Assembly (NCBI GenBank): GCA_013365365.1
Contig: JABVXU010000081.1
Coordinates: forward strand, 1 to 64,000
DNA from: Cruorifilaria tuberocauda
Taxonomy: Eukaryota; Nematoda; Chromadorea; Rhabditida; Onchocercidae
Length of the DNA stretch: 64,000 nucleotides
Direction of reading: 5' to 3'
Positions 51,067-64,000 of the stretch are shown here, piece by piece. Both the position numbers and the translations under genes were made by a program. The notes beneath the pieces are model-generated. The model was not told the origin of the DNA. It was given only the letters and a program-made list of their open reading frames with translations, and did not search any database. How positions within the stretch are numbered: the first letter of the stretch is position 1; each line of letters starts with the position of its first letter.

Positions 51067-51136
51067 TCTCTGTCCCCTCTCTCTCTCTCTCTTTCTATCT
51101 CTCTCCCTCTTTCTCTCTCTCTCTCTCTCTCTCTTT
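51067..51136. repeat. (CT)n tract
   Basis: Pyrimidine-only microsatellite with short interruptions. Confidence 0.93.
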
Positions 51137-53241
51137 AATTTACATTAAATTCTCTCTGTGACAACAATTTTTTTCAATTGAAAATCATTTTCCTCCCTTA
51201 TTTCAGCAATGAATTTTTATGATTTAAACATTTAATTTCTCTTCAATGAAAAATTTTTTTCTCCTTACTAAATTTAACTTTGAAATTTGTGATAATTTTA
51301 AATCCATTTATTATTTATGACTTTGGGAATTTGTGATAATGTTTAATTCGTTTATTATTTATAAATATGGAAATTTGTGATAATTTCAAATTCATTTATC
51401 AATTCTTTATCAAGCAATCAATCAATCAATTAAAATCTATGATAATTTTTAATTTTTTTATCATCTATGAACTTGGAAATTTTTGATTGTTTATTAATTC
51501 TGTATCAATCAATCAATCAATTAAAATTTTTGATAATTTTTAGTTCATTTATCATTTATTACGTTTGAGAAGGTTATGAACTTTTCTCATCTACCTTATC
51601 AGTAAAACCTTTTGTTAACGAAAGTAATTGTTTTTTTTATTTTTTATTTTTTGAGAAAAGTTTTTAACAATCATAAAACTTTTATGATATTTTCACATTG
51701 TAAGAGAAGAATTTTTGTGAATAAAAAATTTTTCTGTTAAATGAAATATTATTTACATTTTGATAAATGTTACTCGCTGATAAAAGAATTTAATAAATGT
51801 GAAGTTTTATAGATGTAAATAAGTAAATATATTTATTTGATATATTTTACTTTATCAATTAATCAATCAATCAATCGATCAAGTTTGTATACTCGTTTTG
51901 CTATCACTGATTAATTAGATTTATTTTTATACTCGTCAATCTTTCTTTCTTCTTTTCTTTTTACATCTTTTTTGATTTTTACAAGATTGCGCTTTTTTCT
52001 TTCTTTGCTAGTGATAAAAATGATTTGATATTATTATTAAAATCAATTTGAAAAGAATTTAATTATTGATAAAAAATTATCGATTGAAATGAGAATACAG
52101 TGAATATTTTTATTATCATCATTTAACATTTTACTATTAGCTTTTATTACTTTTATTATCAATGAAATTTAAATTTGAAATGCAAAAATATTACTTTGTA
52201 ATTTATAATACTGTTTATAAAATTATTTAAATTGATTCAGCTATTTTCTAGTGATCTTAGCAACAATGCTAATTAATGATAACATAACTTTTTATTTTAT
52301 CATTAATTTAGTATTGATGATATTTGATATGATTATATTAGCTATAATGGATAGATATTTGGTTTGTAATTATTTGATTTGAAATTAAAATTTTCAAATC
52401 GTTTAAATTTTAAATATATTTAAAAGGATCAATTGCGCGTCTCAATTTTTGAAAATGATTTTTCCATTTGAAAAGTAACTTTTGAATATGATTTTACCAT
52501 TAATCAAAATTTAATGACTATAAAATTAATCATTATTATTATTATTTTTTCAACGAATGAAAAATTCAAAAATTCGTTTTTCTTTTTTTTTTGTCAATGA
52601 TTTTTTTGATATCAATAATTACTTTTATTGTATATTCAAATTAAAATTTTTAAATCATTTAAAAGTTTTATTGCTTTAAAATTTTAGAGTATATGCTATA
52701 ATTGTTATTAAATTTTGATTAAATTTTTTTCCAAATGGAAAAATCATTTATTTCGTTAAGTATTGGTTATTTTAATTACTTCCTACTAATAAAGTTATTT
52801 TTCATATTAATATTGGTATATTTAAATATGTGCATGTGTGTATGAAATGATAGAGAATACCTGAATAATCAAAAAAAATGCTGAAATTTTTATTTAATTA
52901 AAATTTATAGCAAAATGTGAATTCATTTTATGGAAATTTGAAATTTTAATTTTCAAAAATTTAATGAATATTAATCTTCTGCAAGCTTTTGCTTTTTTTC
53001 TGGTCAGATTTGTAATTAATTATAAATATATCAAATATTCATTTTCAATTATTCATTTCTATTTCAAATTAAATGCAAGAAGAAATCTCATAAAATCTTT
53101 CGTGTTCTTTTATTTATTTGTTAAATGATTGAAGTTAGTGATAACTTTGTCTGCTACAGATAAGTATTTTCTAATCGATCATATCATACATATTTTTTCA
53201 ATGATCCCATAGCATTGAAAATCTATGCGTAAACTTTTATA
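51137..53241. other. Non-coding, AT-rich
   Basis: Contains several short (ATCA)n runs (51415, 51508, 51860) and repeated ATTTGTGATAATTT-like segments between 51280 and 51550. No gene seen. Confidence 0.6.
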
Positions 53242-53392
53242 TTTATGATATTTATTTATGATAATGATAATTTATGATAATATTTATTTATGATAATGAT
53301 AATGATAATGATAATTTATGATAATATTTATGATAATGATAATGATAATGATAATTTATGATAATATGATAATATTTATGATATTATGATAT
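53242..53392. repeat. TTTATGATAATGATAAT microsatellite
   Basis: Alternating TTTATGATAA and TGATAA units, about 150 bp. Confidence 0.93.
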
Positions 53393-54007
53393 TCCAATAT
53401 ATTATAATATCTTTAAATTGAATCCAATCAATTAATTAATTTATTGCTGATTATAACTTTCTGGATTTTTCATCCTAAAATATATAAGCGCATACGTATA
53501 TCCACACGTACGCACACATATAGATATATTCGTTACTGCTTATGGATCGATAATTCTTTTGGAAAGTTTTGTGCTAAAGTTATCAAATAAACAAGGTTTA
53601 AATATTAGCAAATCCAGGCCATGCCATGATTATATCACCTTCTATTGCACTGTTAACATTACTGATATCAGTGATATCAGTAATTTTGTTTTAGTAAACA
53701 ATTATATTATAAACAATTGTGAATCCTCTTTATTTTCACCTTTCCAAAATTTCAACGATTTTATCAGAAAGTTCTTTTGTCCTCATATTCGCATATTTAT
53801 TATTCAATGATAACAGTTACCTGAACCGGTTTATCCGTCATGCATACCTGATCGATTCTCTTTCTTTTATTTTTATCAATTTTCCTCGTAACACGATACA
53901 AATCCGTTACATTCTTCAGTATTATTTGCTTAAATTTCTTTCAACACTCTTAAAAAGTAACTTAAAAAGTAAAAGTAATGCTTGTGTTATATTTCACATA
54001 ATTACTT

Positions 54008-54177
54008 GAATCACATACGTGAACAGGTAGCCACTAGAATCACATACGTATATATAACGTACGTGTATAGCAAATATGTGAATATGTAACCGATCGAATC
54101 ACGTACGAGAGTATATAACCATTTGAATCAGTTGTATGAATATATAACCGCTCCAATTACGTACGTGAATATGTAAA
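54008..54177. repeat. 29-bp tandem repeat with ACGTACGT motifs
   Basis: About six diverged 29-bp units starting GAATCACATACGTGAA... and containing TATATAACC. Several carry the palindromic TACGTA core. Confidence 0.82.
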
Positions 54178-54870
54178 TTACTTTTTACGTAGTGAACAAC
54201 AAATTACATATTTAATGTAATATATATTGAAATAATATTTTTTAATAAGTAACTTAATCAATTTACCAAATTCTTCTATGCTCAATTGAGAAGTAATATT
54301 TTTTGTAATACTTAAAAAGATAAATGAAAAATAATTTTTATATTTGGAATAAAATATGGAATTTTTATAGTAATAAATAATTTCAGAGTTTATACTATAT
54401 TCATTAAAAGTGTTTATCAATTGAAAACATTTCAGTAAATAAATATTTCCTTTTTAATTGTTTACGCAAGCATTAAGTTCCTTTTGCAAGTTGAAAACAT
54501 TCGAACATGAAGAAGTATATTTAATAAAAAGAAAAAACAGTCTTATTTTTACATTTTAGAATCATATTTCAATTTTCAACCTATCCTTTACTAAAGTAAT
54601 TTTTTTAATTAAGCTTGAAATTATTTCTTTTAACTGACGAATCACTGAAATAGAAATGTAAGCTTTATGAAAGGTAAAAAAATTTTTTCAATATTAATGT
54701 TAATTTATTGTAATTTTGTTTTTCAAAGAGAAAAAAATACAGTCAAAACTTTTTTTTTAACTATTAATATAGTCTTCAAGTTAGTTTAATAAATTTTTTG
54801 ATAGGAAATTAATTCGCTTTCTTCTCTCTTCTCCTCCTCTTTCTTTTAATCCCATTTACTTTATTTATTT

Positions 54871-55124
54871 TCTCGAAAAGGTTAAAGTAATTTTATATTT
54901 ATCTTCATGAGAAAGTTAAAGTAATGCTTACTTACCTTCTCGAAAAGGTTAAAGTAATTTTTATTTATCTTCGTGAGAAAGTTAAAGTAATGCTTACTTA
55001 CCTTCTCGAAAAGGTTAAAGTAATTTTTATTTATCTTCCTGAGAAAGTTAAAGTAATTCCTACTTATCTTCTCGAAAAGGTCAAAGTAATTTTTATTTAT
55101 CTTCGTGAGAAAGTTGAAGTAATC
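54871..55124. repeat. 66-bp tandem repeat (two 33-bp half units)
   Basis: Units TTCTCGAAAAGGTTAAAGTA and TTCGTGAGAAAGTTAAAGTA alternate every 33 bp, about four full 66-bp copies. The period keeps an open frame (YLLEKVKV and YLREKVKV repeats), but there is no start context, and the first unit is out of phase, so I treat it as a minisatellite. Confidence 0.9.
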
Positions 55125-55371
55125 TTAAAAAATCCGAGATTATGATATAAATCGATAATTTTATTCATTCTTTTTCTTTTTTACAACAAATTTTATCGTA
55201 AATTGAAATTTTTGAAATTGGAATAATCGCTATTTTTTCGTTTTCATGAAAAAAAACTCATAATTGTCCATCGTTTTAAAATTATTCAAATTTGCACGAT
55301 GAAAAGACATTTTGAATGAATGAATGTGATTAAAACCGGTTTATCAAAATTGTCGCAATTCATTTTTATGT

Positions 55372-56165
55372 GTGCACACATACACACACACACACACACA
55401 CATACACACATACGCATACACACATGCACACATACAGACACAAATATGCATACATGCAACACAAATACATTGAACATGCACACACACATAGAAGCGCATG
55501 CACATACACACGCATGCACACATACACACATACAAACGTACGCATACACACATACCTACAGACATACACAAATACATAAAACTGCGCATGCAAACATACA
55601 TGCATACGCACAAACACGCACACACATACCTACAGACACATACACAAATACATAAAACTGCGCATGCACAAATACATGCAGGCGCATGCACATAAACACG
55701 CAAACACACATGCATGCGCACAAACACGCACACACATACATACATACATACTTTTCGGGAAAATACGTAACGCATATGCATACAATATATACAGATGGAA
55801 AAAAACATAATTGATAATTTCAAAAGATTTGGTGGGATTGTGTATATATGCAAGATATGTTCACGTTTACACGTACGTATATACAGGTAGATATGCAATA
55901 CAAATACGCTTAAATACACATACAAACGTATAAAACACGTACGCACGCATATACCGCACAAATACATACATATACACGTATATAACACATACGCACACAT
56001 GCGAACACGTATGCACGCGAACACACATGAACATACATAGATATATATAACACATCAACGTACATGTATGCACGCACACGCACACGCACATGCGCATGCA
56101 CACACGTACAGAAGACATACGCACGGATATAGATACAGAGACATACGTAGACATGCATGAGACGA
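55372..56165. repeat. CA/TACA-rich satellite-like block
   Basis: About 800 bp of ACACAC, ATACAC and GCATGC elements, interrupted at about 55761-55855. A higher-order unit of about 76 bp is visible: CATACCTACAGACA recurs at 55551 and 55625, and AAACTGCGCATGCA at about 55579 and 55655. His/Thr-rich and Cys/Val-rich frames up to 226 codons here are artefacts of the repeat. Confidence 0.94.
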
Positions 56166-57102
56166 CATTGAAGGAATGGATGGGTACGTAAAAGTCGTTA
56201 TAGTTGACTGGTTATCAGGCGATGTTGTTGTTGTTTATTCTATTTCAATTTATCGTTGAATTCCTTCGTTTTTCCATTTTAAATTGGCAATTAAACAATT
56301 ATCATTATAGGTTTACCTGTGTTTATGTTTTGGAAAATTTTCTAATTAACAATAAAATTATGATATTAATCAACGATATTGATTAAATGTTAATTGTTTT
56401 TTACATTTAAAATTTGTTATTTTTTCTTTTTCACTAAGGAAATTTTCATTTTGCAAAATTTAAATTCAACCACCGCTAAAAATCATTGTGATTGATTTTA
56501 TTTGAAATTAGAATAAACTTTGTGCTGGAGAAAAATTTTTGTAATATTTCATGAAACTGTTACAGTTAATTTCTTTTTATAACATTCATTTAATCAATAT
56601 CGATAAATTGGAAATTTTTTTTTTCTCGGATTATTTTTTTACCCTCGGATAATTTATTTCTATTCCTGGTAGAAGATTCTCATCTGTGAAATCATATGAA
56701 TGTTAAGAAATTCTTTTTTTTTTTTTTTGATTACTTAGAATTTTGGAGTAAAAAATTTCAAAATTATTTCAATCAAAATCATTTTTTACTCATTTGCACA
56801 TTTAAATTTTGTTTAAATATTAAATTATTATTTTCGGTCATGATAATTATCATAATTTTCAATTATTATGATTAAAATAATCGTAATTTTTAAGTGTAAA
56901 AAAGAAAAAATTCCAAACTTTCCATTAATTTTTTAAAATGATGGAACAACAATAGAAGTATGAAATGTCGAAATATCATGGCAGTATTTGAAACCGATGA
57001 AAGAATCCGGATAAAATGATAGATTCCGATAAATAATCAGGTCATCATCAACCATCGCTCCCTCTCTTTCAATTATTTGTATTACAATTCATTGTTAGAG
57101 GT
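56166..57102. other. Non-coding, AT-rich
   Basis: No gene or structured repeat recognised. Confidence 0.55.
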
Positions 57103-57455
57103 ATTACTGATGATGATAATGATAACAGTGATGATGGTGGTGGTAGTAGTAGCAGCAGTGATAGTGTTATCATAAATGCTTAAACAGTCTCTTTTTTTTT
57201 ATCAGTTAAAATTATCACTGGAAGATTATGATGGTGGTGATGATGAGAGCATGATGATGATGATGGTGGAGTTATCACAGATGCTTAAAATGCATTTCCT
57301 TTTTTTTATCAGTTAAAATTATCACTGAAAGATTATGATGGTAGTGGTGATGAGGAAGATGATAGTGATAATGATAAAGGTGATGAGTAGTGTTGTCACA
57401 GATGCTCAAACCATGATAGCAATAAGTGATAGTGTTATCACAGATGCTCAAATTG
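57103..57455. repeat. Tandem repeat, about 110-120 bp unit with GATGATGGTGGTG tracts
   Basis: The blocks TTTTTTTATCAGTTAAAATT + ATCACTG.AAGATTATGATGG and GTTATCACAGATGCT(T/C)AAA recur two to four times, separated by GAT/GGT trinucleotide tracts. Confidence 0.88.
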
Positions 57456-58725
57456 TCTTGTTTTATTTTATTCAGTGAAAATTCTCAAAGTATTTTTTTT
57501 GAAAAAAAAAAGAATTCTCTTCGATTGTCTTAAATATTCAAATTGATTTGTTCGCATTCATTGATTATTTATTTTTATTTTATTACTTTAATCTTTGTAT
57601 AAACAAAATCTATGATTAGAGTAAACAATTTCCATGAAATGTTAGATTGTAAACAGCTACAAAAATTTCTTGAAAACATTTCACTTATTAATGCTAATAT
57701 TCTACTGCAATTATTTTCACCTTTCACCTTTTCCTTTTACGCTTATCAAAATTTTATTTCTGATAAAGAAGAGTTTATCATTGAGGAATGAAAAGAGGAA
57801 CGTCAAGAAAACGTCAAGTGAACTAAGATGAATCACTTTACCCTTCACTTCATTTCAATATCAAGTAATTTAGAAGTAGTAATTAATTTCTCTATATATA
57901 AGGTAATTTTATACTGTAAATATATAATGAAAAAATTTTCAATAACTTACGTAAAGTGAATATCGCGTGAAGTATTATCTACTTTTACTTTTACCATGTA
58001 GCAAAGTAAATTCACTAGCAATGATTAACTTTCGTTTACTGTGAAAATATTTTTTGTTTATATGACAATATATTTCTAATTAAATACTGAAACACTCGTT
58101 GTTGTGAAATTGATAATTCTATTCTCGTAAATTTATCAATGAGTTCGATACTTTTAAATTATTTAACGATGCGGTTGAAAATAATAAATCATGAAACTAG
58201 TTTCGATATTGATTAATTAATTTTTCCTACAATAATGATAACAACACTGATAATCTTAACAATAACAACAACAAAAAAAGGCAACTAAACAAACTAAACA
58301 TTCGGAATGATTCGATTGTTTTTGCTATAATTTATTTTACCTGGAAAAATTACAACAAGTTTCAAAAATATATTTAAAATCTTTGCCTTTAAATTTTGAC
58401 TTATTACACTTTTCATATAATCAAAATATATGTTTATCATGCATATTTATTAAGTAATATTATTAAGTAGCACATGCGTTAACTCTTAAATTAGTATTAT
58501 TATAATTGATTATTGAGTTTTGCGTAAATTATGAAGTATGGAAATGTTAAGTAATTCTTGTGTGTAATATTTATATTTATAGTAAGTCGTGTAAGATGAA
58601 TTATGCAAAATTCAATAATCAATAATACTTAAATTGAGCAATTAGATGAATCTTCAGGTTTAAGATAGTCAAATATCGTTTACATCAAAACCTGTCTCCT
58701 ATTGTTCCGATTCCGGATTTGTCTA
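57456..58725. other. Non-coding, AT-rich
   Basis: No gene recognised. Near 58500-58630 the segments GTTTTGCGTAAATTATGAAG and its approximate inverse around 58596-58625 form an imperfect inverted repeat around TTATTGAGT / CAATAATCAATAATAC. Confidence 0.5.
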
Positions 58726-58875
58726 GGAAATAATCTGCAGTATTGATGATCATTGTGGAACTATATAGGGAATAATCTTTGGTAATAATGGTCAGTCTGG
58801 AAATATAGAGAGAATAGTATCGGTGGTCATTCAGGAGTTATATAGGGAAAATGATCTTCAGTAATGATGGGTTAC
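58726..58875. repeat. Degenerate tandem repeat, about 40-45 bp
   Basis: Three to four units of the form GGGAATAATCTTTGGTAATA...TGGTCATTC.GGA..TATATA, diverged. Confidence 0.7.
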
Positions 58876-60104
58876 ATTGATTCTTTCTATATCTTTTTAT
58901 CAATATCAAACTTATCACACATCAAGCTTATCACATATTACTGATAGTTTTAGTTATTACTTTTTATCTTTCACTATTTTTTTTCTTTTTAAAAGATATT
59001 TCCGGATTATTAATGCAGTCTTACTGTTGGATTTATTGCTAATTGTAGATCTCTGTTTTCAATTAATGAAATTATAAAATTATTCCATCACTAAGTTCCA
59101 ATTCAATTTATTTTTTATTAATCTGTAATTCAGTTCTGAGAATTTGTTTAGTCAGAAATGAAATGACAAATAAAAATGATGGCAATTATGCAATTTCCGT
59201 AAATGGATTACCTGCAAGAGGTCGGATGATTGTTAAATACGTATATTAAGAGGGACGGAGAATAAAAAGGTAAAATTTGCAAATTGAAAAGGGATAGAAT
59301 TTTAAAAATTAACCAAAGTCCTTTTTAAATCGAAGATAATTTGAATTGAATTAATGCTAATGATTTGCAATTATCAAAGATTTTAAATCCTAAACTAATT
59401 TTTACTTCCTACTTTCATTTAATTTCTGACTTTATTTTTACTTCACGTAAATTTGAAATGTTAAAATCCTTTTTAATATTTCATTCGTTAAATTTGTTAT
59501 ACAGTGAATAATCTGATATTGTTATGATACCAATATTATTATCTGATATTATTGTCATTCACTAATCTAATATTGCCAATAATTTCATTGTTATAATCTG
59601 TTATTTGTTTTTGTGGCATTATCATCATGATTCCTTGACCTGATTGATATTTTAAGTTTCTTATCAACAATCCATAAACATGCAGAATTCCGGAGAGCGA
59701 TTCCAGTTAATAATTATTCCTGATTGCAAACATATCTTCACACTGCAACAAAAATACATTTTATAGAACGTTCCTAATTAACAACTTGCAAAGTTTATAT
59801 AAGCCAATATGCTTTTCATGTTTCTTATAATACGAGCATTATTGTTATTATTATCATGATTTAGTATCACTATAATTATCATTGATCTATTATCACTATA
59901 ATTTAATTGTTATAGAATTTCTTTTTTTGTTCTAAGCTTACAAGCCAATAACATTTTTTAATGTTTTTTTTTATCCCTACGAATTTATTTAAACAGCCGA
60001 AGTTAAAGTTTTACTGACTAACAGCTATCCAAAAGTTTGAGAGAAGCTAACTTCCTCTTTCATCCTTCTTACTATCTATTTATAATATTATTTCTTCTCT
60101 CTCC

Positions 60105-60135
<31 letters not shown>

Positions 60136-60335
60136 ACTCTTTTAAAAGATCATTTATTTTTAAAATAAAAGTCTCGAAATGTTATTACCCTAAATTGCCA
60201 CTATTGAATAGTTCCTACTCATTTCCATGAAATTTCGATATTGTTAACAATGAAATATCCATCCTCTCATTCTTTGCATCTCTCTGTAAACAAACATGAA
60301 AATTCTCTCCTTCTTCTATCCTCTCCTTTCTTTCC

Positions 60336-60370
<35 letters not shown>

Positions 60371-63300
60371 ACAATACACGTTTAATTAAATGTGAAAATA
60401 TATTTTATCGTTCATTTTCATTTATATCGAAATACAAAATGATGCTTCCTAGCACTTTTAATAAAATTTGTACACATTTTTAATTTGGAAATTTTAATCT
60501 CTTTTACTCTTTTTCTCTTTCTCTCTTCTCTTTTCTCATATACTTTTGTAAACCTATGATATCATGATATGATATGATATGATATAATTATTCAAATTTA
60601 CAACTGCATGCTAATTTATTGCATTTCAATAAATTAAATTTGAAAATAAAAAAGTAAGCGAAAGCTTCTTCTTGCAGAAAATTTCTAACTTTTATTTTTA
60701 AAAATACTTGTAGGTTAAATTTAGGTTAAATTTGCACTTAAATTAAATTCCTTTTCATTACTGGATTGAACGATAAGATTGATTTGTTCAATGTAATCAA
60801 ATTTAATTACATTCTTAGTTTCATTAATTAGTTTATATTCTTACCTGTACTTACAAGTAATCAAATTTTAGCTTTTCCAAAAAAAAAAAGAAATTCAAAT
60901 TAGGGAAAAATAAGATATTGATAATTTATAAGAGATCATGAGGTCAAAAATATGATATAGTCATATAAATCAGATTTACTTTTTAATACTTCTATGAAAA
61001 AAAAGAAATTCTATTTCTTCTTCTACTTTATATTTATTACTTCCTTCTCCTTCGATCTTTCAATTACTTCAATCAATCAATAATCAATCAATCAATAATT
61101 CAATCAATTTATTGATTAAGGAAAAAATTAATTGCTAAATTTCATAAAATTCAAATGAATGGTAAAATGGAAAAGAATGACGTAAATATTCGTTTAATAA
61201 TTTTTTTCTTTTTATTTATTCTTTTCTCTTTCATTCTATTCTTCTTTTTCAATTTCTTCTTTCTCAAAAAAAAACGTTTTGTTTAAATAGAGAGAGGAAA
61301 AGAGAGAAAGAGAGGGACAGAGAGAATAAAAATTTAGTAATTTTAAACAAACAACGCCTTTCTCTTTCTCTTTCTCTTTCCTTACCTTTCCTATTTCGTA
61401 TATTTCGTATAGCTTGCATTAATAACACACAATCTATTTGAATAATTGAATTTTAAAATAGTTATGAAAGAAATATTTTCAAAGTTTAAAAATTGAAATT
61501 AAAAAAATTTTATTATATTTCAATAATAATAATAATAATTTGCACAGCAATTATTACTGAAATATTTAAAGTAAAAATTTAATTCGTTGTGATTCGATGC
61601 AAAGTAACAAAAAAAAAAATTGTCTATAAAATTAAAGTATTACTCATTTTTGCAAATTTAAAATGAAAAAGTAAGATAGGAAGACGATGAGGACTTTTAT
61701 AATTTGTTCCAAAGATTTCAATTTTAATAACTGATCGACTGATTGATTGATTGATTGATTGATCAGCTGATGGTGTCAAGGTTGAAATTCCTCTTATTTT
61801 TTTTAATGTTTTTCTTCTTAAAATCATTTCCGCATTGCTTGTCTTTTCAAACTTATTGATTCGAATTAAAAAAACTATTTTCATTATAATTAAATCGTTG
61901 AAATTATCATATCAGTACCAATTTTTTAGGAAATTTTTTTTTATCTTTTCAATTTCAGTTTCTTTATCAGAATTGTATTCTTCTTTCGCTGATATTTAAA
62001 TGATTATCAAATCATTCAAATGTAATTATCACGCAAATACAATTGACGCCTCGGAAACATTTTTCAAGAGTAAATAAAATATATTAATCTTTCATTGAGC
62101 TTATCAATTCGCTAATCACTGATAACAATAATTAATTGACGATCTCTGCATCGTTTACGATCGATCGTAAACCAATCACGAATAATTTATCGACTGATTT
62201 TGATGTTGATTGCGCCCATTTAATTTTTATTCATAAACAAATTTTCCGGTATGATTCTCTGAAAACTCTTACAAGTAAGTAATTGCTTAAGTTATTTCTT
62301 TCAAGTTCTTTTTTGATATCATTGTACCTTTCTTATGCATATAATTCGTCCATCAAAATTAAAATTTTTTAACTAATCGATTCAGTGATTAGTTGATTGA
62401 TTATTGATTTATTGATTGATTGATGAAATTTGCGTTCTTCTCAATTCTTTCATACATAATTTATTCAGAATTTTTATTCAAAAATAAAAAAATGGATCTT
62501 TCTATGCAAACTTATATAGATGACAAAATTACTTAAATCTTTTTGAAATCTTTTTCCCATATATTTAAAGAAATAAAAGTGCCTGAAAGAAGCTTTTCAT
62601 AAAATTATGCAAAAAATTTCATTCAGCTTGCAAAGACCATTGCAATATTTTATTGTATTATTTGAAATTCATTTTATTTTTCATTGTTCTCTTTCGTGAT
62701 CGCTTTTTTTTTATAGCTTAGAATTATTTTTCAGCTTAAACTCTAATTTATAGCGTATTTTGTGGTGTAAGGCATATTTTTTGAAGTTGAGGCTAAATTA
62801 TTTCGACTTCTGGCTAAAATTAAATCTTTCATTTTACCAACGCTATTTAAAAGAATACTTTGCTGTAAAGAGGTTCTTTAATTGTCTTACTTTGATACTA
62901 TTAAGTAACTAATCTCATTACCGGTTAGCAGAATATATTAATGTATATTGACGAGGAATCCTACAGCTTTTATTGCTATCATATTGGAGTGTTTTAGATG
63001 TAAAAACTTGTTTGATTTTTCAGGCTCATTAAAGTAAATAAAGTTTTTATACTTTTATGCTTCTTAAAATTTTCATTCATTTTACATACATATATTATGA
63101 ATTTTTCATTGTTTATAATTTCGCTTATTGCTTGTTTATCTCTTATTTCCTTTCTTTTTATCTTCAATCATTTACTTCCAGAATTACAAGTGCTAAAGTT
63201 AATTTATTTTAAATTCGAATTTCAATTCTAATTTCTTTCTCTCTCTCTTTGCCTCTCTCTCTCTCTCTCTCTCTCTTATATCCGATTAGTTTAAAATTAG

Positions 63301-64000
63301 TTTGAAATTATCACATAAAAAAAAAATTTTCCAATTATATCCAATATACTTCTTTTATTACCGTAAATAAAACAGGCTGATAAAGGAAATGATTGAAATT
63401 TTAAAAAGGAAGAAAAAAATTAAAAAGAAATTCGCCTACAAAATAATTCTATCTGATAAATAAATCGAGAATATATGATAAATGGAAATGAAACGAATAT
63501 AAAATAAAAAATTGGAAATGAATGAATTATCTATTTCTATTCACAAAATATTTTATCGATTTTTTTTTTCTTTTTAAATTTTTAAAAGAAAATGAAATTT
63601 ACCACTCAAATTATTGCTCCCTAATAAACGATCATCGAGAATTATTGATTGTCTTGATTGATTTTTTTTTTCTCTTCCACATTTCCATTTTCATTTTATT
63701 ATTACCATGAAATTTCACTCATAATTATTTTCTCCATTAATTTCAGTAATTCATAATTCAGTACTTCAGTATTCCAGTAATTCATAATTTCATTAATTAA
63801 AATTCTCAGATATTAAATTATTCTTGATAAATTTATTTGCTGAAATTTTTATATGATTCAAATAAAAGTAAACTTTTTTTTAATCACTAATGATGGTTAA
63901 AACTTCCATGAATGGATGAAATGGAATGTTAAATGAATGAATCGAAATGAAATGTTTCTGATCACGTATGTGTTCTTGATTAATCAGAATTGGCATTTAT
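58876..64000. other. Non-coding to the window edge, many low-complexity tracts
   Basis: Contains (CT)n at 60093-60130, 60335-60370 and 63235-63276; (GA)n at 61289-61325; CTTT tract at 61357-61381; (ATCA)n near 61070-61097; (GATT)n at 61738-61763; GATAT repeat at 60565-60583. Open frames here are short and low complexity. No splice-supported coding exon or RNA gene was found. Confidence 0.6.

Noticed and set aside
54178..54420. Minus-strand 80-codon Ile/Lys/Tyr-rich open frame
   Set aside because: AT-driven composition, no motif, no splice or start context.
55344..56024. Minus-strand 226-codon Cys/Val-rich open frame (longest apparent frame on the right side)
   Set aside because: It is the translation of the CA/TACA repeat block; other frames through the same DNA give His/Thr-rich frames. 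There is no signal of selection or of splice structure.

Overview
The window is eukaryotic, AT-rich and intron-rich, and looks like a nematode nuclear genome. Introns have short extended 3' splice sites of the TTTTCAG type. Several start codons sit about 7-16 nt downstream of such an acceptor, as in spliced-leader trans-splicing. The encoded proteins are animal families (prominin, RIC1, Wntless, SENP6/7-type protease, histidine acid phosphatase, C2H2 fingers). I infer a spirurid/filarial-type nematode; species cannot be read from the sequence alone.

Layout. 1-902: 3' part of an intronless C2H2 zinc-finger gene (+). 2237-2560: minisatellite. 2566-11178: a 15-exon prominin-like gene (-), 691 aa. 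14111-24845: a 29-exon RIC1 gene (-), about 1487 aa. 27217-31925: a 10-exon secreted histidine acid phosphatase (+), 405 aa. 33738-36789: an 8-exon Ulp2/SENP6-7-type SUMO protease (+), 303 aa. 38310-44521: a 12-exon Wntless/MIG-14 gene (-), 546 aa. 44522-64000: about 19.5 kb with no recognisable gene, holding many tandem repeats, (CT)n/(GA)n tracts, a CA-rich satellite-like block, a 31-bp-arm foldback and one weak candidate first exon.

The five complete gene models were joined by hand, checking codon phase at every intron, and each gives an uninterrupted reading frame from start to stop. They carry family hallmarks: five membrane segments in prominin, RHG and HD motifs in the phosphatase, a His-Asp-Cys triad in the protease, and conserved terminal blocks in Wntless and RIC1. 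No transcript data were available, so individual splice sites remain predictions.

Functional links are limited. Wntless recycles through endosome-to-Golgi transport, and RIC1 (with RGP1) activates RAB6 on that route, so the two neighbours could act in one pathway; this is inference, not operon evidence. No undescribed multi-gene system is visible. The most unusual observations are a probable GC-AG intron in RIC1, loss of the tyrosine sorting motif in Wntless, near-identical repeats flanking a skippable exon of prominin, an exon-end duplication in a prominin intron, a compact catalytic-core SUMO protease, and the foldback at 49.4 kb.
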